Shown here piece by piece: positions 34,552 to 43,144 of a stretch of DNA of 63,470 nt. The translations under genes were made by a program, and so were the position numbers. Where the stretch lies: NCBI GenBank assembly GCA_016935555.1, contig JAFGQR010000153.1:1-63470 (forward strand), given 5' to 3'. The DNA comes from Verrucomicrobiota bacterium. Lineage in GTDB: Bacteria > Verrucomicrobiota > Verrucomicrobiia > Limisphaerales > JAFGQR01. The first letter of the stretch is position 1. Every line of letters begins with the position of its first letter. A model generated the notes under the pieces. That model was not told the DNA's origin and did not search any database. It was given only the letters and a program-made list of their open reading frames with translations.

Positions 34552-37500
34552 GTGAACACGACATGGCTGTTAGTCGCGACGCTGTCGGCCGCCTGGGTGG
34601 CGGCGGAGGCGGCGTCCACGGTGCTTGTGGAGGCGGAGAGCCTCGCCGATCCCGGCGGGTGGAAGGTGGATTCGCAATCCATCGAGCAGATGGGGTCCGC
34701 CTACCTGATCGCCCACGGGCTGGGGCGCCCGGTGGCCAATGCCACGGGGACGGTGTCATTTCCCGGGCCGGGCACCTATGCCGTCTGGGTGCGCACGCGG
34801 AACTGGGTGCCGGCCTGCAGCAATGCGGCCGCTCCCGGGCAGTTCAGGGTGCGGGTGGACGGAGTGCGACTCGGCGCCGTGTTCGGGACGGAGGGTGGCG
34901 ACTGGCACTGGCAGGCGGGGGGGACGGTGACCGTGGGGGGCGCCACAGCGGAGGTGGCGCTTGAGGACCTCACGGGATTCGACGGGCGATGCGACGCGAT
35001 GGCGTTCCTGGCGGATTCGAACGAGCCGCCGCCGGCGGGCGGGGCGGAGCTGGCGGCGTGGCGGCAGGCGGTGCGGGGAGAACCGCCCGTGCCGGCCGTC
35101 ACGCAGCGCGTGGACTGTGTGGTGGTTGGGGGCGGGATGGCGGGCTGCTGCGCGGCGGTGGCTGCGGCGCGCAGCGGGATTGCGGTGGCGCTGGTGCATG
35201 ACCGGCCGTTTCTGGGCGGCAACGGCAGCCAGGAAATACGGGTTGGCATGCGCGGCGACAAGCGCCATGCGATCGTCACGGAACTGACCAGCCCGGGGGC
35301 CAATCGTGACGACGCGACCATCGCCGAGGACGTCCGGCGTCTGGCCATTCTGCAGGCCGAACCCAACCTGGGCCTGTTCATGCCGTGGAGGGCTTACGCC
35401 GCTGGCATCAACGTGTCCCGGCGCATCACCCACATTGACGCCCGCCATACCCATACCGGAGAGCGCCTTCGACTGGAGGCGCCGATCTTCATCGACTGCA
35501 CCGGCGACGGATGGATCGGTTACTGGGCGGGCGCCGATTACCGGATGGGGCGCGAGGGTGCGGGAGAATACGGCGAATCCCGCGCGCCTGCCGAACCCGA
35601 TGCGAAGACCATGGGCAACTCGCTGATGTGGAAGACGCGCGATGACGGTGTGCCGGTGCGGTTTCCCGCGGTCCCCTGGGCGATGGACGTGGCGGAGGAC
35701 CGGGCGGCGACGGGTGGGGAGTGGAACTGGGAATACGGGATGTCGCTGAACACCATCACCGATGCGGAAGCAATCCGGGATCATCTGCTCCGGGCGATTT
35801 ACGGCAATTTTTACAATGCCAAACAGAACCCCGCACACACCAACCTTGTTCTCGACTGGGTGCCTTACCTGGCGGGCAAGCGCGAGTCCCGGCGCTTGTT
35901 GGGGGACCATATCCTGACGCAGAGCGACCTGGTGAACGGCGTGTATTTCGAGGACGCGATTGCGACGACGGATTGGGGGATCGATTTGCACGAGGAGACG
36001 GAGGTGAGCTACCTGGCGACCTATACCAAGACCGTCATTGCAAAGTGTTTTTTCCCGTTCCGCTGCCTGTATTCGCGCAACGTGCCGAATCTGATGATGG
36101 CGGGCCGCTGTTTGAGCGCCACGCATGTCGGCCTGGGCAGTCCGCGCGTGCAGAACACGTGCGGCCAGATGGGCGTGGCGGTGGGCATTGCCGCCGCCCT
36201 GTGCAAGGAGCACGGCATCGAACCCCGCGACCTCTACCGCAGCGCCGACCGCACCGTGGAACTTCAGGCGCGCATCACCGGCGCCTGGCCCGAGCGCCCG
36301 CCGCCGATTGTGTGCACGCTCGACAACAGCGATCCCGCTTCCGGCGTGGTCATCCTCGGCGACTGGACGGCCAGTGCCTCGACGCCGGGATATTATGGGA
36401 CCAACTACCTCCACGACGGCGGCGCCGGCCAGGGCACAAAACGGGTCGCCTTCACCCCGGCGCTCGCGTTTCCGGGGCGATACGCCATCGCCTTGCGCTG
36501 GACCGATGGCCCCGATCGTGCCTCGAATGCCCCCGTCTGGGTGTGCCCCGCGCCGCACACGGTCCCAACCGCCGCCATGGACGCCGTGTTCATTCGCAAC
36601 GCGCAGCCGGATCAGCCGCAATCTGCCGGCGACCTCCTGGTCGGCCGGTTCGCCGGCGGCGATTACACACGCGGCCTGCTGCGGTTCGATGTGCCCCCCA
36701 TTCCCGCCGGGGCGGTGATCGTGTCGGCCGAAATCCGCCTCCAGATTGCGGCGCGCGACCCCGACTCGGCATCGGGATTTGTCGGCGCGGACGGGATTCG
36801 GGTTTACCGGCTGACCGAGTCGTTTGTGCCGGGCGAAGCCACCTGGAACCACCGGACGGCGGCGGAGGCATGGTCGGTGCCGGGCGGGGCCTTCGACCCC
36901 ACGCCGTTGACGACAATTTCCAGCCCGACGGATCCGAATCGAACCGCGGCGGGCGAGGTGTTTGTTTTTCCCCAGACAGACCGGCTGCTGGCTGCGGTGG
37001 CAACGGCGGCCAGCCAGGGGACGTTCCTGGAGGTGATGGTTCGGACGCCGACGCTCGAGTCGACGTATCCGGCCCGCAAGGTGTACCGCTTTGCCGGCGC
37101 CGCGCTGGTGGTGAAGTGCGTGGCACTCCAGCTCCCGGCCACGTGCACCGTGGACCAGCGGCAGCAAGGGGGCCAATGGGTGGCGGTGGGCACTCACGAG
37201 GTGACCGAGGCCGGCATCACCGTCGTCATCGGGAACGACGACGCCCGCGGCGTCGTCGTGGCCGACGCGGTGCAGTTCGCGAATCTGGACGCGTCGGAGA
37301 CGGATCTCGACGGCGACCGGCTGCCGGACTCCTGGGAGCGTTACTATTTCCTGTCGTTAACCGGCGCGCGTCCGGAGGGGGATGCCGACGGCGACGGTCT
37401 GAGCAATCATGTGGAATACAAGACGGGGACCGACCCTCTGGATGCCGCGTCGCGGTTTGATGCGCGTCTGGAGCTGGACGCGGCGCCGGGGTCGCTGGTG

Positions 37501-37677
37501 CTGTGCTGGCCGAGCGCCACGAACGCCACGTATCGAGTGGAGGCGTTCGGCGACCTGACGGCGCCGGTGCCCTTGGCGGAAGGGTTGCCGGCCACTCCGC
37601 CGCAGAACCGTTATCGCGTGACGCCCGCCGGCCCGCATCAGTTCTACCGGGTTGTGCTGGAATCGGCGGCCCGTTGA
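34552..37677 (+). CDS. Exported FAD-dependent oxidoreductase fused to carbohydrate-binding/adhesion modules
   Basis: Predicted 1041-residue protein starting with GTG at 34552 and a short signal peptide (TTWLLVATLSAAWVAAEA). The first 155 residues are beta-rich, like a carbohydrate-binding module. Residues 186-575 are an FAD_oxidored-type domain with dinucleotide motif VVVGGGMAGCCAAVAAARSG and C-terminal flavin motif NLMMAGRCLSATHVGLGSPRVQNTCGQMG. Then come a golvesin-like beta-sandwich, a DNRLRE/CBM96-like domain (RGLLRFDVPPIPAGAVIVSAEIRL) and a TSP3-like Ca segment (DLDGDRLPDSWE, DADGDGLSNHVEYKTGTDPLD). This is a multi-domain extracellular enzyme; the oxidised substrate, perhaps a sugar, is unknown. 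Confidence 0.83.
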   Translation: MNTTWLLVATLSAAWVAAEAASTVLVEAESLADPGGWKVDSQSIEQMGSAYLIAHGLGRPVANATGTVSFPGPGTYAVWVRTRNWVPACSNAAAPGQFRVRVDGVRLGAVFGTEGGDWHWQAGGTVTVGGATAEVALEDLTGFDGRCDAMAFLADSNEPPPAGGAELAAWRQAVRGEPPVPAVTQRVDCVVVGGGMAGCCAAVAAARSGIAVALVHDRPFLGGNGSQEIRVGMRGDKRHAIVTELTSPGANRDDATIAEDVRRLAILQAEPNLGLFMPWRAYAAGINVSRRITHIDARHTHTGERLRLEAPIFIDCTGDGWIGYWAGADYRMGREGAGEYGESRAPAEPDAKTMGNSLMWKTRDDGVPVRFPAVPWAMDVAEDRAATGGEWNWEYGMSLNTITDAEAIRDHLLRAIYGNFYNAKQNPAHTNLVLDWVPYLAGKRESRRLLGDHILTQSDLVNGVYFEDAIATTDWGIDLHEETEVSYLATYTKTVIAKCFFPFRCLYSRNVPNLMMAGRCLSATHVGLGSPRVQNTCGQMGVAVGIAAALCKEHGIEPRDLYRSADRTVELQARITGAWPERPPPIVCTLDNSDPASGVVILGDWTASASTPGYYGTNYLHDGGAGQGTKRVAFTPALAFPGRYAIALRWTDGPDRASNAPVWVCPAPHTVPTAAMDAVFIRNAQPDQPQSAGDLLVGRFAGGDYTRGLLRFDVPPIPAGAVIVSAEIRLQIAARDPDSASGFVGADGIRVYRLTESFVPGEATWNHRTAAEAWSVPGGAFDPTPLTTISSPTDPNRTAAGEVFVFPQTDRLLAAVATAASQGTFLEVMVRTPTLESTYPARKVYRFAGAALVVKCVALQLPATCTVDQRQQGGQWVAVGTHEVTEAGITVVIGNDDARGVVVADAVQFANLDASETDLDGDRLPDSWERYYFLSLTGARPEGDADGDGLSNHVEYKTGTDPLDAASRFDARLELDAAPGSLVLCWPSATNATYRVEAFGDLTAPVPLAEGLPATPPQNRYRVTPAGPHQFYRVVLESAAR

Positions 37678-37692
37678 GAGGGCCGCCGGTAG

Positions 37693-40600
37693 TTACTGCG
37701 GCAGGATGGTGACGTCGTCGAGATACCAGCCTTCGAAGCCGGTTACCTGCACGTCACAGTTCAGGAAGAACTCGAGGACGACGCTGCGTCCGAGAACGGA
37801 GGTGGGCAGCGGCAGGGAGCGCGGTTCCCAACCCGAGGTGGCGCCGGTGGCATAGTAGACTTGTTGCAGGACAGCGAGCGTGCCGGCGTCGAGCACGTTG
37901 ACAGCGGTCCAGTGATAGTCAAACCCCATCACCGGGACGTCCACGTGCCGCCATTCCTGGAAGGCGAGCGTGGCCCGGGTTCTGCCGGACAGGTCGATCG
38001 CCGGCGAGCGCAGGTAGCATTCGCTGTAGGGATTGATGTCGCCCGTCAGGCTGGTGGCATACACATTCGTGCCGCTGACCGCCGCCCCCGGCCCGTTGAC
38101 GGGTACTCCCACTTCCCAGTTGTCGCCCGGCCCGCCGTGCGTCCAGCCCGGCGCTCCGGTTTCGAAATCTTCGACGAAGATGGGCGGTTCGGCCTGGAGA
38201 GTGACGCGGTAGAAGGCATGGGCTTGGGCGGGCCGGTTGAGGATGGCCTCGAACATGCCGCCAGCCAGCGCATTGAAGGCGACCGGGGTTTCCTCGGTCC
38301 AGGAACCGGCGTCCAACTGGTCTCGGCGCTCGAGGGCATATTGCCGTCCCGTGTAGGGTGAGAAAAACAGCACGCGCACCTGGGCCGGGCTGGGGAAGTC
38401 GAGCGCGCGGATTTCGAATGGTTCGTAAGGCGCGTTGAGCGGTTTACCCAGCAGGCCGTTATGGTAGATCCCGTCGATTTCGGCGGCGGTCAGGGCGCGG
38501 TCCCAGAGGCCGAGGTCGTCCATGGAGCCATTGAAAAGGCGGTTGATGGACAGGTCGGGGCCGTAGTTGCCGAGGATGAGGTCGTTGGTGATCGTGGGAC
38601 CGAGCAGACCGGGGATGGGTTGGGCCAGGGCGCGGCCGTTGCGGAAGAACTGGATCGCACCGTCCTTGATGACCGCGGCGACATGCTGCCATTCGTTAGT
38701 GGTTACCGAGTTGGCAGGGGCATCGTAGGTGGCCTTGTTGAGGCCGTAAAACCGCATCGAGTCGATCGGATCGTAAATGGTCCAATCATAGTTGATGTCC
38801 TTGCGCAGGATCCGGCCGATCCCGCCCGAACCGGCCACGCCGAAGGTGCGCGGGCTGATCCAGACGGCCATGGACCCCTGGTCGTAGAGGTTGAGATCGA
38901 CCGCGTGCGGCACCACGGCGAATCCGCCGATGCCGTCGAAGTCGAACGCGCCGCCGATCATGCCGATCAGGCTGGCGGCCTGGCTGTTGTAGACGGCGGC
39001 GTGATGGCCGCGGCCGCTGGCATCGTTGAGAACCGTCCCGCTGGTTTCGTCCATGGGCCAATAACCGATCATGCCGGTGGTGATGTCGGCGATTTCCAGG
39101 ACAGTCAACACCGCCGGCGGCGCGCTGGCCACGGAGCCCAGGCTGTTGGAAAGAACCACCACGTAGTTGCCCGCGTCGGCGACCGTCAGATTCGTCAGCA
39201 CCAGCCGGTTCGTATTCGAGTCCGGAAGCGGAATGCCGGCATGCTGCCACGCATAGGTCAGCGGGCGTTGGCCGGTGGCTTCGACGAGGAAACTCACATT
39301 GCCGCCCGCATAGCGGGTGGCCGAGGTCGGCTGGGTGACGATCTGGGGTGCGCCGGACACGTCGCGGCCGGCGAGGGTCAGCACCTCGGTTTCATTGAGC
39401 GGCCGCAGCCAGACCCCGACTTCGTCCAGGGCGCCATGGAACAGGTTGGTTTGGTTCAGGGTGTCGCTCATATTGCCCAGCACGATGGGGTCGCTGTTGG
39501 TGGCGCCCGGGCTCGCCGGGACGGGCTGGCCGAGCTGGAAGCCGTTCTTGTAAAAGCTCAGGCTGCCGCCCCGGTAGGTCACCGCAAAATGCTGCCAGAC
39601 ATTCAAGTCCACGACATTCTGGGGGGCGCTCACCCCGTTGACGCGCAGGGTGGCGCGCACGCTGCCGGGATCATCCACGAGTTCGACGGAGACATGGCCG
39701 CCCTTGTGCAAGACGCGGCTGTTGTGGCTGAAATAATTGGCGTGATCCACAAGGGTGCCGTAGCTGAGCGGATACATCCAAAAGGCGATCGTGGCGTCGC
39801 TGCCCAGCGCCACCGACGCGCCGTTGGCGACCACGACCCGGTTGGATTGACCGTCGAACGTGAGCGCGCCTCCGACTTGTCCTGGAATCCACTGCTCATC
39901 TTCGCCCGCGTAATCCACCAACTGCCCGTCCAACCCGTTGCCCGAATCGTCCCCGGCGATCAGGCCGATGCCGTCTTCGAATTTCCACAGGGCAGCCTGG
40001 CCGTCGCTCATCGCGGTGACGGGGATGACGGTGAGGGTTGCCCAGTCGGTGAAGGTGTCGCCGAGGTTGTTGGAGATGCGGCAGCGATAGTCGCCGGCAT
40101 CGGCTGTCTGGACGTTGAACAGCACGAGGGTGTTGCTCGTGGCGCTGCGGATCTCCTGGGCGCCTTTGAACCATAGATACCGCAGCGGCTGTTCCCCTTT
40201 CGCCGCCACCTGGAAGACCGCCGTGGCCCCTTCATACTTGGATTGCGGTTCCGGCGGGGACACCACGTAGGGCACACCCACATACCCCGCCATCGTCGCC
40301 ACCTCCACCGCCTGCAGCGCACGCTCCCATATCCCCACTTCGTCCATCGCCCCGTTCAGGTATTTCTGGCCTGAGCCGCTGGCCATGTAATCCGCGCCGA
40401 GGTGAAGGGGTTGGGACGGGGTGTCGATCGGGGCCGCCACGGCTCGCATGCCTTTCAAGTCGCCATCCAGATAGATGCGGACATTGACGCCGTCGTAGGT
40501 CGCCGCCACGTGGTACCACCGGTCGGCGGCCAGCGCCTCTCCAACCCCCACAGCCAGGTTGGCACCCCCCTTCTTGACCAGCACGGCCACGCCCCCGACG

Positions 40601-41988
40601 CCTAGGTTGTTCGTGTTGCCGTCGCCCTGCAGCAGGAAGAAACTGTTCTCCTTTTCCAGCATGCGATACGTGTTGGCGCTGGCCGTCAGCGGCACCGCGG
40701 ACCGAATCCAGGTGGCGACGGAAAAGCCGTTGGCGAGATTCGCCCCGAGGCTGGCGCTGTGGGGGACTTCCACGTAGTTGCTGCCCCCGAATTGCAGCGC
40801 CCCATTGGACTCGCCGGCCACCCATTGGGAGTCGTCGCCGGCGAAGTTGACCAGGGTTCCGTGGTTGCCGTTGGCAGTGGCATCGGCGGCGGTCAGGCCG
40901 GTGGTTTCGTCGAAGGGCCATTGGGCCACCAAGCCGACGGTGGTGTTGGTGACGGCGATGACCTGGAGTTGGACGGTGGGATCACTCGTGGCGCTGCCGG
41001 CTGTGTTGGTGACGGTGACCGTGTAGAATCCCGCCTGGGCGGGTTGCACGTTGAGAAGCGTCAGGACGTTGTTAGTGGCGTTCGGCAGGGGGATTCCTGC
41101 GCGCTTCCACTGGTAGGACAACGGCTCGTCGCCCGCCGCCTCCGCCGAGAATTGGGCGAAGCCGCCCTGGTAGACGGTGGCGGACACGGGCTGCCGGGTG
41201 ATGAGGGGAGGGCCGGTGACGGGGCCGGACGCGACCTCGAGCCAGGTGGTGCCCACGCGGATCTCGTCGATTTCCAGGGGCAGGGCGTCGATGTTGCGGA
41301 TCTGAAGGCGGACGAGGGTGACGCCGCTGTTCTGGGTGGCGTTGGCCTGCCAGGTCGTGGGCTCCGCCATCGGCACGGTGTCGCCGGCGCGATACACATT
41401 CATGAACACCGAGTCGCCAGGCGATGACGCGGCGAGCGTGGCCATTTTGGCCACCACCAGCACGGTTTCATCGACCGGAAACACATCGTTGAACAGAACA
41501 TCGCTGCTGACGCCGACAAGCGCCGTGTTCGTGCTGCCGCCGCCCAGCGCCCCGAACCGCCAGCGCACATTGGTGCCATTATCGATGAACTCAAACTTGA
41601 AACTGCCCTGCCGTTTGACCAGCGCGCTGACGTAATAGGTGGCCCCGCCCGCACCCAAATTGATGCTCGCCCCCAACCGGCGCTCCGCCTCGCCCGGGCC
41701 CGTGAACACAACCCGGCTCCCGGCCGGGCTGTGGTTCACCGAAGCGGGAAACGTGAGGCTGACCCCGTCGTTGGAAAGCGGGGTGTCGGCGTCGGAATCC
41801 GACCACGCGTTGCCTGCCCAGCCGGTGCCGCCGTTTTGTCCGTGAAGGGCGGTGCCGGTGTAGTCGAAGCCTTCGTATTTCTGCACCTGGCCGGGTGCCA
41901 CGGTGGCGCCGCACAGCCCGCAGAGGATCAAGGCCGCACAAACGATCGGCGAGGTGGCCCGCCGCGTCTTGGAGCAATCAGAGTTCAT
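37693..41988 (-). CDS. Large secreted multi-LamG/Ig-like surface protein
   Basis: Predicted 1431-residue protein with a signal peptide ending near VAPGQ. A beta domain (35-255) is followed by alternating Ig-like and LamG (concanavalin-fold) modules. Ig-like repeats carry QPVSATVYQGG, YQWKRAGIPLP and A-G-F/N-Y-T/V-V-V. Three LamG modules each open with W-P/K-F/M-D-E-T/D and end with NGAMDEVGIWERAL, HGALDEVGVWLRPL and NGSMDDLGLWDRAL. The C-terminus is a MAM/Ig-type beta-sandwich (FVEDFETGAPGWTHGG to WYLDDVTILPQ). Such proteins bind polysaccharides or hosts. It lies 73 bp downstream of a pseudopilin gene on the same strand, so export by the pseudopilin's secretion system is plausible. Confidence 0.85.
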   Translation of the reverse strand: MNSDCSKTRRATSPIVCAALILCGLCGATVAPGQVQKYEGFDYTGTALHGQNGGTGWAGNAWSDSDADTPLSNDGVSLTFPASVNHSPAGSRVVFTGPGEAERRLGASINLGAGGATYYVSALVKRQGSFKFEFIDNGTNVRWRFGALGGGSTNTALVGVSSDVLFNDVFPVDETVLVVAKMATLAASSPGDSVFMNVYRAGDTVPMAEPTTWQANATQNSGVTLVRLQIRNIDALPLEIDEIRVGTTWLEVASGPVTGPPLITRQPVSATVYQGGFAQFSAEAAGDEPLSYQWKRAGIPLPNATNNVLTLLNVQPAQAGFYTVTVTNTAGSATSDPTVQLQVIAVTNTTVGLVAQWPFDETTGLTAADATANGNHGTLVNFAGDDSQWVAGESNGALQFGGSNYVEVPHSASLGANLANGFSVATWIRSAVPLTASANTYRMLEKENSFFLLQGDGNTNNLGVGGVAVLVKKGGANLAVGVGEALAADRWYHVAATYDGVNVRIYLDGDLKGMRAVAAPIDTPSQPLHLGADYMASGSGQKYLNGAMDEVGIWERALQAVEVATMAGYVGVPYVVSPPEPQSKYEGATAVFQVAAKGEQPLRYLWFKGAQEIRSATSNTLVLFNVQTADAGDYRCRISNNLGDTFTDWATLTVIPVTAMSDGQAALWKFEDGIGLIAGDDSGNGLDGQLVDYAGEDEQWIPGQVGGALTFDGQSNRVVVANGASVALGSDATIAFWMYPLSYGTLVDHANYFSHNSRVLHKGGHVSVELVDDPGSVRATLRVNGVSAPQNVVDLNVWQHFAVTYRGGSLSFYKNGFQLGQPVPASPGATNSDPIVLGNMSDTLNQTNLFHGALDEVGVWLRPLNETEVLTLAGRDVSGAPQIVTQPTSATRYAGGNVSFLVEATGQRPLTYAWQHAGIPLPDSNTNRLVLTNLTVADAGNYVVVLSNSLGSVASAPPAVLTVLEIADITTGMIGYWPMDETSGTVLNDASGRGHHAAVYNSQAASLIGMIGGAFDFDGIGGFAVVPHAVDLNLYDQGSMAVWISPRTFGVAGSGGIGRILRKDINYDWTIYDPIDSMRFYGLNKATYDAPANSVTTNEWQHVAAVIKDGAIQFFRNGRALAQPIPGLLGPTITNDLILGNYGPDLSINRLFNGSMDDLGLWDRALTAAEIDGIYHNGLLGKPLNAPYEPFEIRALDFPSPAQVRVLFFSPYTGRQYALERRDQLDAGSWTEETPVAFNALAGGMFEAILNRPAQAHAFYRVTLQAEPPIFVEDFETGAPGWTHGGPGDNWEVGVPVNGPGAAVSGTNVYATSLTGDINPYSECYLRSPAIDLSGRTRATLAFQEWRHVDVPVMGFDYHWTAVNVLDAGTLAVLQQVYYATGATSGWEPRSLPLPTSVLGRSVVLEFFLNCDVQVTGFEGWYLDDVTILPQ

Positions 41989-42061
41989 AAGTGGCTCATG
42001 GGTTTCAGGGTTTCAAGGTTCGGTGGAATCGTAAAATCCGGGTCTCGCATGCGCAGGTGCC

Positions 42062-42832
42062 TCACGGGTTTTCATCGCCGCCGTGGAAATAAATCCGCGC
42101 CGAACCGATGATCAGCTTGGGGTATTTCACCCAGGGGCCTTCGGCCTCCATCCACTCGACGTGCCCGTCGAGAAATCCCTGGTTGGCTCCCGCCGGTTCG
42201 CCCCCTTCATAATGGTTGCAGCCCCGCATTTCCGACGTGTCCCCGGGCCGCCCCCACGTGGTCCCGCCGCCCGACCCCGGCAATTGCCGCATCAGGTCCG
42301 CAAAGAGGATCGTGTAAAACGGGTTGTCGCTCGAACGAACCGCAAACGGGTTCCGTCCCACAGGCACCGTCCGCAAAGCCGGGTTGCTGAAGAAATTCGT
42401 GTCTCCGGCGAAATAGAGATAGCCCATCACGGTGTCTCCCGCCGGGATGCCGCCGCCGCCGCCATTCCAGAAGTCCTCCCTGTTCCAGGACGGGTTGGAC
42501 GGGCAGTAGAACTGGTCGCGGGAGATGCCGTACGTTCGTTGGAACACATCGCGGAAGTTCACCGGATCGATCCAATATCCGTTCGGCCCCCTGCCGGGGC
42601 GCGTCGCTCGGGGCAGCGTGCCGTCGTGGTCATCCGCATGCAACAGGACCGCCAGGGTCCACTGCTTGATGTTGTTGAGGCACGCGATGCGTTTGCCGCG
42701 CTCCTTGGCTTTGCTCAGGGCCGGCAGCAGCAAGCCCGCCAGGATCGCAATGATCGCAATCACCACCAAAAGCTCGATCAGCGTGAACCCGCACCCGCCA
42801 CATGCTCCCGGACGAGACCTGGGAGCGCGCAT
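42062..42832 (-). CDS. Type II secretion-type pseudopilin with DUF1559/H-x9-DG-like C-terminus
   Basis: Predicted 256-residue protein with a prepilin leader ending in G, then [20 protein letters not shown], the class III signal of type IV pilins and T2S pseudopilins. The globular part contains [23 protein letters not shown] and the [13 protein letters not shown] motif near the end, typical of the many lone pseudopilins of Planctomycetes and Verrucomicrobia. The frame is open upstream but conserved sequence begins at ATG 42832. A small hairpin (42846-42863) lies just upstream. The LamG/Ig gene follows 73 bp downstream on the same strand. Confidence 0.9.
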   Translation of the reverse strand: MRAPRSRPGACGGCGFTLIELLVVIAIIAILAGLLLPALSKAKERGKRIACLNNIKQWTLAVLLHADDHDGTLPRATRPGRGPNGYWIDPVNFRDVFQRTYGISRDQFYCPSNPSWNREDFWNGGGGGIPAGDTVMGYLYFAGDTNFFSNPALRTVPVGRNPFAVRSSDNPFYTILFADLMRQLPGSGGGTTWGRPGDTSEMRGCNHYEGGEPAGANQGFLDGHVEWMEAEGPWVKYPKLIIGSARIYFHGGDENP

Positions 42833-42845
42833 TGGCCTGTGAAAA

Positions 42846-42863
42846 CACGGGAGAACTCCCGTG
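42846..42863 (-). promoter_or_regulatory. Perfect 7-bp hairpin in the 5' leader of the pseudopilin gene
   Basis: CACGGGA (42846-42852) pairs with TCCCGTG (42857-42863) around a 4-nt loop, 14 bp before the pseudopilin ATG on the minus strand. It would sit next to the ribosome-binding region and could limit translation. A rho-independent role is unlikely, as there is no U-run. Confidence 0.35.
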
Positions 42864-43144
42864 AAACTCCGCCTCAAACCGACGAGGCAGTCCTGGCCGT
42901 CGGACACGCCGGCCCTGCCCCCGCCGCCCGAACACGGACCTTCATGGCAATCCCCGGGTTTCACTTCGTGGAATTCTTGGCTGGTTTGCTGGGGTTTCGA
43001 TTCGTTGCCGCAGCCTAGCAGCCCGCGCCGCCACAGTCCATCCCAAGATGCGCCGAATTTCTTGGCCGCGGCAAGGCGGCTGTGGTAGGGAAGGGGCGTC
43101 GTCAGTCCGCGGCGCCGGTCTGGAAAATCGGGCGTCGCGGACTT
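42864..43144. other. Divergent intergenic region
   Basis: About 280 bp between divergent genes. It has no convincing promoter elements and no conserved coding sequence; frames reading across it are antisense or upstream extensions. Confidence 0.4.
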
